From: Sphingopyxis sp. GW247-27LB
GTDB taxonomy: Bacteria > Pseudomonadota > Alphaproteobacteria > Sphingomonadales > Sphingomonadaceae
Direction of reading: 5' to 3'
NCBI RefSeq assembly: GCF_002277025.1
Contig: NZ_NIWD01000009.1
Location: 514,460 to 578,459, forward strand
Length of the DNA: 64,000 nucleotides
Shown here one piece after another: positions 44,612 to 53,230 of this stretch. A program made the translations under genes and the position numbers. Numbering within the stretch: position 1 is the first letter of the stretch; every line of letters starts with the position of its first letter. The notes beneath the pieces were generated by a model, which was not told where the DNA came from, did no database searches, and saw only the letters and a program-made list of their open reading frames with translations.

Positions 44612-44724
44612 TCCCCTCCCTTTTAGGGAGGGGCTGGGGGTGGGTAGCCGCCGAAGGCGGCGTTCTTTTGCGGGCTCGCTCCGCTCGCGCACCCACCCCT
44701 AACCCCTCCCTAAAAGGGAGGGGA
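44612..44724. repeat. 113-bp inverted repeat with 34-bp arms
   Basis: The left arm (44612-44645) and right arm (44691-44724) are inverted copies with two mismatches over 34 bp. Each arm itself contains the palindrome CCCCTCCCTTTTAGGGAGGGG. The centre holds GCCGCC-gaa-GGCGGC and a second small hairpin. It fills most of the gap between two convergent genes, and could form a long cruciform or RNA stem. Confidence 0.8.
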
Positions 44725-44754
44725 ATGGCTCAAACCCACCCCAAAGCCGCCGCC

Positions 44755-45243
44755 TCAAAAAATCCCCGCCGCCAGTCCCTCGGCGAGCGCCGCACCCAGG
44801 TCGCGCGCTTCGGCGAGGCGAGTGGCGGGGATCGTTTTGGGTGCAAGGATCGCCTCGGGGGTCTGGGCGGCGGTGTTCACGATCACCGGGTCGGCGACGC
44901 GCCGCAGCCGCCAGCCGGTCGCGATGCGGTCGAGCTGGCGCTGCGCGTTCTCGCCGTCCGACCCCGCGCAGATGATCGTCGCATAGGCGCGCCCCTCGAT
45001 CCGCCCGAGGCACGGATAATAGCAGCGGTCGAACATCTCCTTCATCGCGCCCGACAGCGCGGCGAGATTTTCGGGGCCGACGAAGAGATAGCCCGTGGCG
45101 GCGAGGAGATCGGCGGGCGTTGCGGCGTCGGCTGCTATCAGCACTCCCGCTTCGCCCGCGCCTTCTGCCGCCGCGCGGGCGAGCGCTTCGCTGCCGCCGG
45201 TGCGGCTGTGCCAAATGATAAGAAGTTTGCAGTCTGCCGCCAT
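44755..45243 (-). CDS. flavodoxin-like NAD(P)H-dependent FMN reductase
   Basis: A 162-residue single-domain flavodoxin-fold protein. The FMN phosphate loop is IIWHSRTGGSEALA (about residues 9-22) and FVGPENLAALSGAMKEMFDR forms the isoalloxazine loop. The physiological substrate is unknown. The start ATG 45243 is 73 bp from the divergent alkylsulfatase gene; the frame upstream of it belongs to the other strand. Confidence 0.82.
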   Translation of the reverse strand: MAADCKLLIIWHSRTGGSEALARAAAEGAGEAGVLIAADAATPADLLAATGYLFVGPENLAALSGAMKEMFDRCYYPCLGRIEGRAYATIICAGSDGENAQRQLDRIATGWRLRRVADPVIVNTAAQTPEAILAPKTIPATRLAEARDLGAALAEGLAAGIF

Positions 45244-45316
45244 GTCATTCCCTATGCTGCCCGCTTGCCAAGCCGCGGCGCGCGGCGCAAGCCGGACCGA
45301 AACGGGGGAGAATGCG

Positions 45317-47281
45317 ATGAGACAGGCGTGGATGGCGATGACGTTCCCGGTGCTGCTGGCGCCGGGCGTCGCGGCGCAGGATATGGCGAGCGATGCGACG
45401 CGCGCGGCGCAGGCCGAGCTCGCGAAGCGGCTGCCGCTCGACGACCCGAAGGATTTCGAGAACGCCTCGCGCGGCAAGATCGCCGAGATCGCCGACGGGC
45501 TGATCACCGGCAAGGACGGCGGGATCGTCTGGGACCGCCGCGCCTATGCGTTTCTGAACGCCGAAAAGGCGCCCGACACGGTCAATCCGTCGCTGTGGCG
45601 GCAGGCGCGGCTCAACGCGGTCCACGGCCTGTTCGAAGTGGTGCCGGACAAGATCTGGCAGGTCCGCGGCTATGATATTTCGGTGATGACGATCATCCGC
45701 GGCGAGACCGGCTGGATCGTCGTCGACCCGCTGCTGTCCGAGGAGGCCGCGGCGGCGGGCTGGAAATTGTTCGCCGACACGGTCGAGGCGAAATCGGGCA
45801 CGCGGCCGATCAAGGCGGTGATCTTCAGCCACAGCCACAGCGACCATTTCGGCGGCGTCGGCGGCATCGTCACCCCCGAACAGGTGGCGAAGGAGAAGAT
45901 CCGCATCATCGCCCCGCACGGCTTTTCGGAGGAAGCGACCGCGGAGAATGTCCTCGCGGGCGGCGCGATGGGTCGGCGCGCGCTCTATATGTTCGGGGCG
46001 ATCCTGGCGCCGGGGCCGAAGGGGCAGGTCGACACCGGGCTGGGGCCCAAGCTGTCGTCGGGGACGATCGGCTATATGGAGCCGACCGAGACGGTGCCCA
46101 GGGCCGGCGCGACGCTGACCATCGACGGGCTGGCGTTCGATTTCCTCGATGCGGGCGGCACCGAGGCGCCGGCGGAGATGGTCTTTTACATCCCCGCCTA
46201 CAAGGCGCTGCACACGACCGAGGTCGTCACCCACAATCTCCACAACATATTGACGCTGCGCGGGGCGCAGGTGCGCGACGCGCTGCACTGGTCGAAGGTG
46301 ATCGACGCGATGCTGCTGAAGTGGGGCGGCCGGGCCGAGGTCGCGATGGGATCGCACCATTGGCCGACCTGGGGCGCGGGCGAGGTGAGCACGCTGTTGA
46401 CGCACCAGCGCGATGCCTATCGCTATGTCCACGACCGCACGCTGTTTCTCGCCAACCGCGGCGCGACCCTGCACGAACTCGCCGACCAGACGGCGGAGGC
46501 GCCGGTGCAGGCGGCCGATTTTTCGACCCGCGGCTATTATGGCACGCTCAACCACGACATGAAGGCGACCTATCAGCGCTATTTCGGCTGGTGGGACGGC
46601 AACCCCGCCAATTTCAACCCGCTGCCGCCCGAGCAGTCGGCGCCCAAATATGTCGCGCTCGCGGGCGGCGCCGACAAGCTGCTCGCCGCCGGCAAGGCGG
46701 CGGTCGCAGCGGGCGATTATCGCTGGGCGGCCGAACTTCTGAACAAGCTCGTTTTCGCCGAACCCGCCAACCAGGCGGCGCGCGCGGCGCTCGCTTCGGC
46801 CTATGACCAGCTCGGCTATCAGGCCGAGTCGGGGGCGTGGCGCAACTATTATCTCGCCGCTGCCGCCAGTTTGCGCGGCACCGAGGTCGCAGCGGCGACG
46901 AGTAACGGGCAGAGCCGCAGCTTCGTGAGCGCGATCCCGACGCCGGTCTTCTTCGACGCGCTCGCGACACGCTTCGACGCGGCCAAGGGATCGGCGCTCA
47001 AGGGCGTCTTCCAGTTCGTGCTGCCCGACAGCAGGGAAGCGGTCGCGGTGGTCGTCGAGGGCGGGGTCGAATTCCCGCGCTACGGCGTCACCGATGCGGC
47101 GCCGACGGCGACGATCACGATCGACCGCAAGACGCTCGACGACATCATGCTGGGACAGGCGCAATTTCCCGCGCTGATGCAGTCGGGCGCGATCCGCATC
47201 GACGGCGACCGCGCGGCGTTCCTGTCGTGGTTCGCGCTCCACCCGCGCGCCGACCCGCGCTTCAATATAGTTGTGCCCTAG
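45317..47281 (+). CDS. SdsA1-type alkylsulfatase / metallo-beta-lactamase fold hydrolase
   Basis: A 654-residue secreted zinc hydrolase similar to SdsA1 of Pseudomonas, which cleaves alkyl sulfates such as SDS. Signal peptide about 1-20. The metal motif HSHSDH lies at residues 172-177. The C-terminal part contains the dimerisation and alkyl-SCP2-like lipid-binding domains (from about 520 on). The activity is inferred from the family; some members act on other esters. The start ATG 45317 overlaps an out-of-frame ATG at 45312. Confidence 0.9.
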   Translation: MRQAWMAMTFPVLLAPGVAAQDMASDATRAAQAELAKRLPLDDPKDFENASRGKIAEIADGLITGKDGGIVWDRRAYAFLNAEKAPDTVNPSLWRQARLNAVHGLFEVVPDKIWQVRGYDISVMTIIRGETGWIVVDPLLSEEAAAAGWKLFADTVEAKSGTRPIKAVIFSHSHSDHFGGVGGIVTPEQVAKEKIRIIAPHGFSEEATAENVLAGGAMGRRALYMFGAILAPGPKGQVDTGLGPKLSSGTIGYMEPTETVPRAGATLTIDGLAFDFLDAGGTEAPAEMVFYIPAYKALHTTEVVTHNLHNILTLRGAQVRDALHWSKVIDAMLLKWGGRAEVAMGSHHWPTWGAGEVSTLLTHQRDAYRYVHDRTLFLANRGATLHELADQTAEAPVQAADFSTRGYYGTLNHDMKATYQRYFGWWDGNPANFNPLPPEQSAPKYVALAGGADKLLAAGKAAVAAGDYRWAAELLNKLVFAEPANQAARAALASAYDQLGYQAESGAWRNYYLAAAASLRGTEVAAATSNGQSRSFVSAIPTPVFFDALATRFDAAKGSALKGVFQFVLPDSREAVAVVVEGGVEFPRYGVTDAAPTATITIDRKTLDDIMLGQAQFPALMQSGAIRIDGDRAAFLSWFALHPRADPRFNIVVP

Positions 47282-47306
47282 GGGCCCGTCGGACTATCGA
47301 AGGGGG

Positions 47307-47837
47307 ATGACCGAGACCGTCGCCGTTCACCCCGTCGATCCCTTCGACGCCCATGCGCTCAACGCCGCCGAGGGGCTCGATTCGGTCGATCCCGCCTTCA
47401 GCCATGTGCTGCGCATCACGACCTTGTTCAACATGCTGCCGATCGCGATCGGCGCGACGGTGCTCGACGTCATGGTCGTGCGCGAGGTCGGCGGGCCCTA
47501 CGGTCTGCTGAGCGTGCTCGCCTGGCTGCTCGGGGTGATCGCGGTCGTCACCTTTCCGGCGCGCCGCGCGCAGCGCTGGGGGTTCAAGATCGGCGAGGGA
47601 CAGCTTCGCGTCGCGCGCGGCTGGCTGTTCCGCACCGACACGATCGTTCCCTTCGTGCGCGTGCAGCACATCGACGTCGGCCAGGGGCCTGTCGAGCGCT
47701 GGTTCGGCCTGTCGCATCTCGTCGTCCACACCTCGGGCACGCACAACAGCACGGTGACGCTGCCCGGCCTCCGCGCCGACCTCGCCGCCGCGATGCGCGA
47801 GACGATCCGCCGCCACATCCAGACCGACTTCGCATGA
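47307..47837 (+). CDS. bPH2 (YdbS-like) membrane protein
   Basis: A 176-residue protein with two membrane helices (about 40-60 and 66-84) followed by a bacterial PH-type domain (DUF304) containing WGFKIGEGQLRVARGWLF and VPFVRVQHIDVGQGPVERWFGL. Role in membrane homeostasis is suspected from homologues. It overlaps the larger YdbT-like gene by 4 bp (ATGA), a conserved arrangement. Confidence 0.88.
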   Translation: MTETVAVHPVDPFDAHALNAAEGLDSVDPAFSHVLRITTLFNMLPIAIGATVLDVMVVREVGGPYGLLSVLAWLLGVIAVVTFPARRAQRWGFKIGEGQLRVARGWLFRTDTIVPFVRVQHIDVGQGPVERWFGLSHLVVHTSGTHNSTVTLPGLRADLAAAMRETIRRHIQTDFA

Positions 47838-49375
47838 CCGACGGCGCCGCCGCCCTCCCCGCCGAAGCCGCCGCCGAGCCCGAGTGGCAGCGGCTGCACC
47901 CCGCGACGCTGGCGCTCGCGATCGTCAAGCTGGGGCCGCGCACGGTCAATTTCCTCCCCGCGCTCGCGGCGATCGGCATCGCGGGAAAGTGGATTTACGT
48001 CCTCCCGGCGCTCGGGGCTTTCCTGCTGATCTCGCTTGTCGTCGCCTGGTTCGCCTGGCTGCGCTTTCGTTTTTTGGTCGGTTCCGACGAGATCGTGATC
48101 GAGAGCGGCGTCTTCGCGCGCCAGCACCGCACCATCCCCTTCGACCGCATCCAGGACGTCAGCATCGAACAGGGGCTGATCGCGCGCGCGCTCGGTATCG
48201 CCAAGGTCGGGTTCGAGACCGGCGCGGGTGGCGACAAGAAAGACGAGGCGCGGCTCGACGCGATCGGTCTCGACGCCGCGCAGGCGCTGCGCACGACGAT
48301 CCGCGCGCATCGCGGCGACACGGTTCCCGCGGCCGCGACGCCCACGAGCGGCGAAGACGCGGACGAGGCGACCGCGTCGCCGGCGACCGAAGACCGACTG
48401 CTCTTCGCGATGTCGCCGCGCCGGCTGCTGATCGCCGGACTGTTCAACTTCTCGCTCGCCGCGCTCGCCGTGGTCGGCGCGGGCATGCAGCTCTTCGACA
48501 ATCTGCTTCCCTTCGATTTCAACATCTTCAATCCCGTCGACTGGTTCGATCTTGCCGAGCGCTACGGCCTCGAACAATGGATCGTCGCGCACCGCTGGGT
48601 CGCGGGGGTCGGCGCGTTGCTCTCCTTGCTCTTCATCGGCTTCGCGAGCGGGGTGCTGATGATGGTTCTCGCGAACTGGGGATTCCGCCTGACCCGCGAG
48701 CCGCGCGCGCTCCGCCGCACTCGCGGGCTGACCACGCGCACCGACGTCGCGCTGCCGGTGCGGCGCGTGCAGGCGGCGATCCTCGTCACCGGCTGGCTGC
48801 GGAAGCGTTTCGACTGGCACGAACTGCGCCTGCAAAGCCTCGCGCGCGACGGCGAAAAGGAGAAGGACCATCAGGTCGTTCCCTTCGGCCATCTGTCGGA
48901 GATCGATCCGGTGCTGGGCGAAATCGCGATCCGGCGCCCCGACGCCGCCCAGCCCTGGGAGCACAGCCACCGCGTCATCGCGGCCGGGGGCCTCTTCGGG
49001 GCGTTGTGCGCCGCGGCGGGGGGGACGATCGCCATGCTGCTCGGCCAGCCGCTCGGCGGGATCGGCATCGCCGCCGGCGCGCTGATCGCGGCGGTCACCC
49101 TCTTCAGCGCGCGGTTCCATAGCTGGACCGACCTGCCCGACATGGTCGCGATCCGCCGCGGCTGGCTCAAGCCCAAGACCACATTGCTCCCGCACGCCTC
49201 GGTGCAGAGCGTCGACCTCAAGTCCGATTTCATCCTCCGCCCGCTCGGCCTCGCGACGCTCGTCTTCGGCGTGCCCGGCGGCAGCGCGCTCGGCAGTCAC
49301 GAGATTCCGGCGATCCCCCTCGCAACGGCGCAAGCGCTGCGCACGCGCATCCTTGCCGCGCGGAGCCGCGCATGA
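47834..49375 (+). CDS. YdbT-like triple bPH2 membrane protein
   Basis: A 513-residue inner-membrane protein with several bPH2 repeats (first: DEIVIESGVFARQHRTIPF then RIQDVSIEQGLIARALGI) interleaved with membrane helix pairs. The last repeat (WTDLPDMVAIRRGWLKPKTT) ends at about residue 500. Works as the partner of the small bPH2 gene upstream. The function is unknown. It overlaps recJ by 4 bp. Confidence 0.88.
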   Translation: MTDGAAALPAEAAAEPEWQRLHPATLALAIVKLGPRTVNFLPALAAIGIAGKWIYVLPALGAFLLISLVVAWFAWLRFRFLVGSDEIVIESGVFARQHRTIPFDRIQDVSIEQGLIARALGIAKVGFETGAGGDKKDEARLDAIGLDAAQALRTTIRAHRGDTVPAAATPTSGEDADEATASPATEDRLLFAMSPRRLLIAGLFNFSLAALAVVGAGMQLFDNLLPFDFNIFNPVDWFDLAERYGLEQWIVAHRWVAGVGALLSLLFIGFASGVLMMVLANWGFRLTREPRALRRTRGLTTRTDVALPVRRVQAAILVTGWLRKRFDWHELRLQSLARDGEKEKDHQVVPFGHLSEIDPVLGEIAIRRPDAAQPWEHSHRVIAAGGLFGALCAAAGGTIAMLLGQPLGGIGIAAGALIAAVTLFSARFHSWTDLPDMVAIRRGWLKPKTTLLPHASVQSVDLKSDFILRPLGLATLVFGVPGGSALGSHEIPAIPLATAQALRTRILAARSRA

Positions 49376-51153
49376 GCGGCGCGGCGAGCAGCCTGGCCTT
49401 GGGCATCGACCGTTCGATCCTCGGCCAGCCGTGGCACTGGCGCCGCGCGAGCGCCGACATGGGGGGCGACAGCCTTGCCCCCGACGACCTCGTCACCCAA
49501 TTGCTGCTCGCGCGCGGGGTGGCGCGCGACGATATCGAGCGCCAGCGCTTGCCGACCTTGCGCGGCTTCATGCCCGACCCCGCGCTGTTCCGGGACATGG
49601 AGGCCGCCGCGGCGCGGCTGGCCGACGCGGTCGAGGCCCGCGAGGCGGTGACGATCTTCGGCGACTACGACGTCGACGGCGCGACCTCGGCGGCGCTGCT
49701 CGTGCGGCTGCTCCGCGCGCTCGACGTGCCGGTCGGCGCCTATATCCCCGACCGGCTGATGGAGGGCTATGGTCCCTCGGGCGCGGCGCTGGTCCGGATC
49801 GGCGAGGCGGGATCGAAGCTGGTGGTCACCGTCGATTGCGGCGCGCAGGCGTTCGACGCGATTTCGGAAGCCAAGGCGGCCGGGGTCGAGGTGATCGTCG
49901 TCGATCATCACCAGTGCGCGACCACGCTGCCGGAGGCGTTCGCGGTGGTGAACCCCAACCGGCTCGACGAGGCGGCGGATGCCGCGATCCACGGCAATCT
50001 CGCCGCGGTGGGGGTCGCATTCCTGCTCGGCGCGGCGCTGCTCCGCACGCTGCGCGCGCGCGGCTTTTTCGGTCAACGCGCCGAGCCGGCGCTGATCGAG
50101 CTGCTCGACCTCGTCGCGCTCGGCACCGTCGCCGACGTCGCGCGGCTGACCGGTTTCAACCGCGCGCTGGTGACGCAGGGGCTGAAGGTGATGGCGCGGC
50201 GCGGCAATATCGGCCTCGCGGCACTGATGGACGCGGCGCGGCTGACGCGGCCGCCGAGCGCGAGCGACATGGGCTTCGCGCTCGGCCCGCGGATCAACGC
50301 GGGCGGGCGCGTCGGCAAGTCCGACCTCGGCGTACGACTGCTCACCACCGCGGACCCGCAGGAGGCGGCCGACATCGCGCAGGAACTGAACCGGCTCAAC
50401 GAGGAGCGGCGCGCGATCGAGGCGGGGGTGCTCGATGAGGCGATCGCGGCGAGCGCCGCGTGCGCCAACGCGCCGGTCGCGATCGTCGCGGGCGCGGGCT
50501 GGCACCCCGGCGTGATCGGCATCGTCGCCGGGCGGCTGAAAGAGAAGCTCCACCGCCCGGCGATCGTCATCGCGCTCGACGAGGAAGGCGTGGGCAAGGG
50601 TTCGGGCCGCTCGATCTCGGGCGTCGACCTCGGTGCCGCGATCCTCGCCGCGAAGGAGACGGGGCTGCTCGTCGCGGGCGGCGGTCATGCGATGGCGGCG
50701 GGGCTGACCGTCGCCGCCGGCCAGGTCGACGCGCTCGGCGCCTTCCTGAACGATCGTCTCGCCGCCGATGTCGAGCGCGCGAGCGGCGACAAGTCGCTGC
50801 TGATCGACGCGGTGCTCGCGCCGAAGGGGATCAATCCCCTGTGGTGCGACGCGATCGAGAGCGCGGGTCCCTATGGCGCCGGCTGGCCCGCGCCGCGCGT
50901 CGCGACGGGGCCGGTGCGGATCGTCGAATCGGGGGTGGTCGGCACCGACCATGTGCGGTTGATCGTGTCGGGCGACGATGGCGCGCGCTTCAAGGCGATC
51001 GCCTTCCGCAGCGCCGAAACCGAACTCGGCCAGGCGCTGCTCCACGCGCGGGGCGGCCGCAAGCTCTGGCTCGCGGGCCGCGCCAAGCGCGACGATTGGG
51101 GCAGCCGCCCGGCAGCCGAGCTCCACCTCGAGGATGCGGCCTGGGCGGATTGA
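49372..51153 (+). CDS. recJ: single-stranded-DNA-specific exonuclease RecJ
   Basis: 5'-3' ssDNA exonuclease in RecF-type repair and mismatch repair. 593 residues. DHH-domain motifs: FGDYDVDGATSAALL (motif I), TVDCGAQAF, VDHH at 177-180, and the DHHA1 motif GAGWHPGVIGIVAGRLKEK, followed by GSGRSISGVDLGAAI and GGGHAMAAGLTV. The ATG overlaps the upstream gene's stop. tRNA genes follow 92 bp downstream. Confidence 0.95.
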   Translation: MSGAASSLALGIDRSILGQPWHWRRASADMGGDSLAPDDLVTQLLLARGVARDDIERQRLPTLRGFMPDPALFRDMEAAAARLADAVEAREAVTIFGDYDVDGATSAALLVRLLRALDVPVGAYIPDRLMEGYGPSGAALVRIGEAGSKLVVTVDCGAQAFDAISEAKAAGVEVIVVDHHQCATTLPEAFAVVNPNRLDEAADAAIHGNLAAVGVAFLLGAALLRTLRARGFFGQRAEPALIELLDLVALGTVADVARLTGFNRALVTQGLKVMARRGNIGLAALMDAARLTRPPSASDMGFALGPRINAGGRVGKSDLGVRLLTTADPQEAADIAQELNRLNEERRAIEAGVLDEAIAASAACANAPVAIVAGAGWHPGVIGIVAGRLKEKLHRPAIVIALDEEGVGKGSGRSISGVDLGAAILAAKETGLLVAGGGHAMAAGLTVAAGQVDALGAFLNDRLAADVERASGDKSLLIDAVLAPKGINPLWCDAIESAGPYGAGWPAPRVATGPVRIVESGVVGTDHVRLIVSGDDGARFKAIAFRSAETELGQALLHARGGRKLWLAGRAKRDDWGSRPAAELHLEDAAWAD

Positions 51154-51198
51154 CGCGGCGGCGCGCTATATTTTTGCGCGGCCGCCCCGCGCCCGCGC

Positions 51199-51227
51199 TT
51201 GACCGCAGGAACGCGCCCGTCTAAGGC
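51199..51227 (+). promoter_or_regulatory. candidate tRNA-Glu promoter
   Basis: TTGACC (51199-51204) and TAAGGC (51222-51227) with exactly 17-bp spacing, then GCC. It lies 19-47 bp upstream of the first tRNA-Glu. Same layout as the rpmI and rpmG candidates. Confidence 0.5.
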
Positions 51228-51245
51228 GCCGCTTCACCGATCGAC

Positions 51246-51321
51246 GGCCCCTTCGTCTAGCGGTCTAGGACGTCGCCCTTTCACGGCGAAAACACGGGTT
51301 CGAGTCCCGTAGGGGTCACCA
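51246..51321 (+). tRNA. tRNA-Glu (anticodon TTC)
   Basis: A 76-nt gene with encoded CCA. Acceptor stem GGCCCCT/AGGGGTC with one G-U pair, anticodon arm TCGCC-CTTTCAC-GGCGA (anticodon TTC at 51280-51282), and T arm ACGGG-TTCGAGT-CCCGT. All tRNA invariant features can be drawn by eye. Confidence 0.95.
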
Positions 51322-51338
51322 TCGTCGACCGGCCATGC

Positions 51339-51413
51339 GGCCCCTTCGTCTAGCGGTCAGGACGCGGCCCTCTCACGGCTGAAACACGGGTTCGATTCCC
51401 GTAGGGGTCACCA
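51339..51413 (+). tRNA. tRNA-Glu (anticodon CTC)
   Basis: A 75-nt gene, 17 bp after the first, very similar in sequence, with encoded CCA. Anticodon arm CGGCC-CTCTCAC-GGCTG (one G-U pair), anticodon CTC at 51372-51374. T arm ACGGG-TTCGATT-CCCGT. Reads GAG and so supplements the TTC tRNA in a GC-rich genome. Confidence 0.94.
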
Positions 51414-51478
51414 CGCAGCGATTTTTCGGCGAACCCGTGCGCCCTTGTTGGGCGGATCGACAACAGCCGGCCCGACGT

Positions 51479-51503
51479 GGTTCGATTCCCCTAGGTGTCA
51501 CCA
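51479..51503 (+). repeat. isolated copy of the tRNA-Glu 3' end
   Basis: The 25 bases match the 3' end of the CTC tRNA (51389-51413) with two differences, and keep the terminal CCA. The 65 bases before it show no tRNA-like 5' half. It could be an attachment-site remnant left by a past integration or a decayed third tRNA copy. Confidence 0.7.
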
Positions 51504-51615
51504 CCACTTTCTCCCGCATCGCGACTCCCATCGCTTCGATCGCAAGATTCGGAGCGCCGGTTGAGGCATCGCGTTCTAGGGCGCGTCCTTTGTCCATCCG
51601 CAAAGGTCGCCCCAC

Positions 51616-52323
51616 ATGCCCGATTCCCCGCCCCTGCCCTCCCTCGATTCCGACCGCCTCGACGCCGACCTCGATGCGCAGGGGTGGCATGTCGTGCCCA
51701 GGCTGCTGCCGGTCACGGACTGCGCCGCGCTGAGCGCTGCCTATAACGATGAAACCCTCTATCGCAGCACCGTGACGATGCAGCGGCACGGTTTCGGGCG
51801 CGGCGAGTATCGCTATCACCGCTATCCGTTGCCCGCCCGCGTCGCGGCGATCCGCGCGCATTTTTATCCGCCACTCGCCGCGATCGCGAACCGCTGGGCG
51901 GCGAAGCTGGGGCGCGAAGAGCGTTACCCCGCCACGCTCGCGGAATTTCTCGATCATTGCCACGCCGAAAGCCAGCCGCGGCCGACGCCGTTGATCCTGC
52001 GCTACCGCGCCGGCGACTATAATTGCCTGCATCAGGACCTGTACGGCGCGGTCCATTTCCCCCTCCAGCTCGCGGTCCTGCTGTCGGAGCCGGGGGGCGA
52101 TTTCGACGGTGGCGCGTTCGTGATCACCGAACAGCGCCCGCGGATGCAGTCGCGCCCGCACGTCGTGCCGCTGGCGCAGGGCGACGCGGTGATCTTCGCG
52201 GTCAACGAAGCGCCGCGCGACGGCACGCGCGGACCCTATCGCGTCCGGCTACGCCACGGGGTCAGCGAGGTGAGGCGCGGCGAGCGCCACACGCTCGGCG
52301 TCATCTTCCACGACGCGACATAG
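51616..52323 (+). CDS. 2-oxoglutarate/Fe(II)-dependent oxygenase
   Basis: A 235-residue double-stranded beta-helix oxygenase. The Fe(II) motif is His139-x-Asp141 (CLHQDLYG) with distal His214 (RLRHGVS), followed by the region that binds 2-oxoglutarate (RHTLGVIFHDA). It resembles prolyl-hydroxylase-like domain proteins. Substrate unknown; protein or small-molecule hydroxylation are both possible. Confidence 0.85.
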   Translation: MPDSPPLPSLDSDRLDADLDAQGWHVVPRLLPVTDCAALSAAYNDETLYRSTVTMQRHGFGRGEYRYHRYPLPARVAAIRAHFYPPLAAIANRWAAKLGREERYPATLAEFLDHCHAESQPRPTPLILRYRAGDYNCLHQDLYGAVHFPLQLAVLLSEPGGDFDGGAFVITEQRPRMQSRPHVVPLAQGDAVIFAVNEAPRDGTRGPYRVRLRHGVSEVRRGERHTLGVIFHDAT

Positions 52324-52403
52324 CCATCCATCGCCTCCATATCGGCGCCGGGGCCGAGCAAGTCCGGCTGGGCCAGGGCGCGCACGCCGCGCAGGATGGC
52401 TGG

Positions 52404-53096
52404 GTGAACAGCCGGGGCGAAATCCACCTGGTCCTGCCGGACCCCATCGAACGCGGCGCCTGTTTTCGGGCGCTGGCCACCGGAACGGCGCGGGTCGTCC
52501 GCAGCTTCGCGAGCGCCGCCGATTATGTCGAGGCGGGCGCGGACGCCGACGCGGCGATCCTGCTCTTTCACTGGCGCCAGCCGGGCGATGTCGGCGGGGC
52601 CGATCTGCTGGCGCGCGCCGCCGCGAGCGAAGGCGTCCTCGCTTTCGTCGCCGCCGAGCGGCTCGACGTCGCCGAAGCGCGCGCGGTGCTGCGCGGCGGC
52701 GCGCATGACCTGTTGCCCGCGCCGCTCGACCCAGGGCGCGTCAAGCGGATGATCGAGGCGGCGCTCGGGGACTGGCACGAACGGCGGCGTGCGTTCGCGG
52801 TGACCGCCGAGGCCGAGAGCCGCATCGCGGCGCTGACCCCGCGCGAGCGCGACATATTGGCGGCGATCGCCGCGGGATGCGGCAACAAGGCGATCGCGCG
52901 CCGGCTCGACCTCAGCCCGCGCACGGTCGAGGTGCACCGCGCCAACATCATGCGGCGTGCCGGCGCGGCGAATGTCGCCGAACTGTTGCGCCTCGCCTTC
53001 CTTGCCGAGCAGGCAAAGGGCGCGGGGGGCGATTCGATCCGATATGGAGGCGGATCGGCGGCTACCGCGGCCGACCGGGCGCTGGGCGGCCTATAA
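52404..53096 (+). CDS. LuxR-type regulator with degenerate receiver domain
   Basis: A FixJ/NarL-like protein of about 230 residues. The N-terminal domain (about 1-120) aligns with a receiver, but the phosphoacceptor region reads ILLFHWRQPGDVGG where LLDxRMPG is expected, and the conserved Lys is Ala in LLPAPLDP. The C-terminal LuxR HTH is intact (LTPRERDILAAIAAGCGNKA and LSPRTVEVHRANIMRR). It probably works without phosphorylation. The start is GTG at 52404, preceded by AGGATGG; no ATG lies in frame upstream after the oxygenase stop. Confidence 0.78.
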   Translation: MNSRGEIHLVLPDPIERGACFRALATGTARVVRSFASAADYVEAGADADAAILLFHWRQPGDVGGADLLARAAASEGVLAFVAAERLDVAEARAVLRGGAHDLLPAPLDPGRVKRMIEAALGDWHERRRAFAVTAEAESRIAALTPRERDILAAIAAGCGNKAIARRLDLSPRTVEVHRANIMRRAGAANVAELLRLAFLAEQAKGAGGDSIRYGGGSAATAADRALGGL

Positions 53097-53184
53097 GGGA
53101 CAGGAACGGCGCACCGCCTTTGAGTTGGTCCCCAGGGGCGCAGCCGTTCACCCGCGCGGGCAACCCCACCTGGCCGCGCATCCC

Positions 53185-53223
53185 GGGCCGGCAGGGCATG
53201 TTCCAACCCTGCCGGCCCTATTT
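53185..53223. terminator. intergenic hairpin between convergent genes
   Basis: A perfect 12-bp stem (GGGCCGGCAGGG / CCCTGCCGGCCC) with a 10-nt loop, followed on the plus strand by TATTTC. It ends the LuxR-type gene and possibly the acyltransferase gene on the other strand. Confidence 0.6.
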
Positions 53224-53230
53224 CACCCCT

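Noticed and set aside
44580-44730. CRISPR array or transposon end
   Set aside because: Only two inverted arms, no regular direct repeats or spacers, and no transposase gene near.
51414-51478. Third complete tRNA-Glu
   Set aside because: Only the 3' 25 bp are tRNA-like; no acceptor, D or anticodon arm can be drawn.
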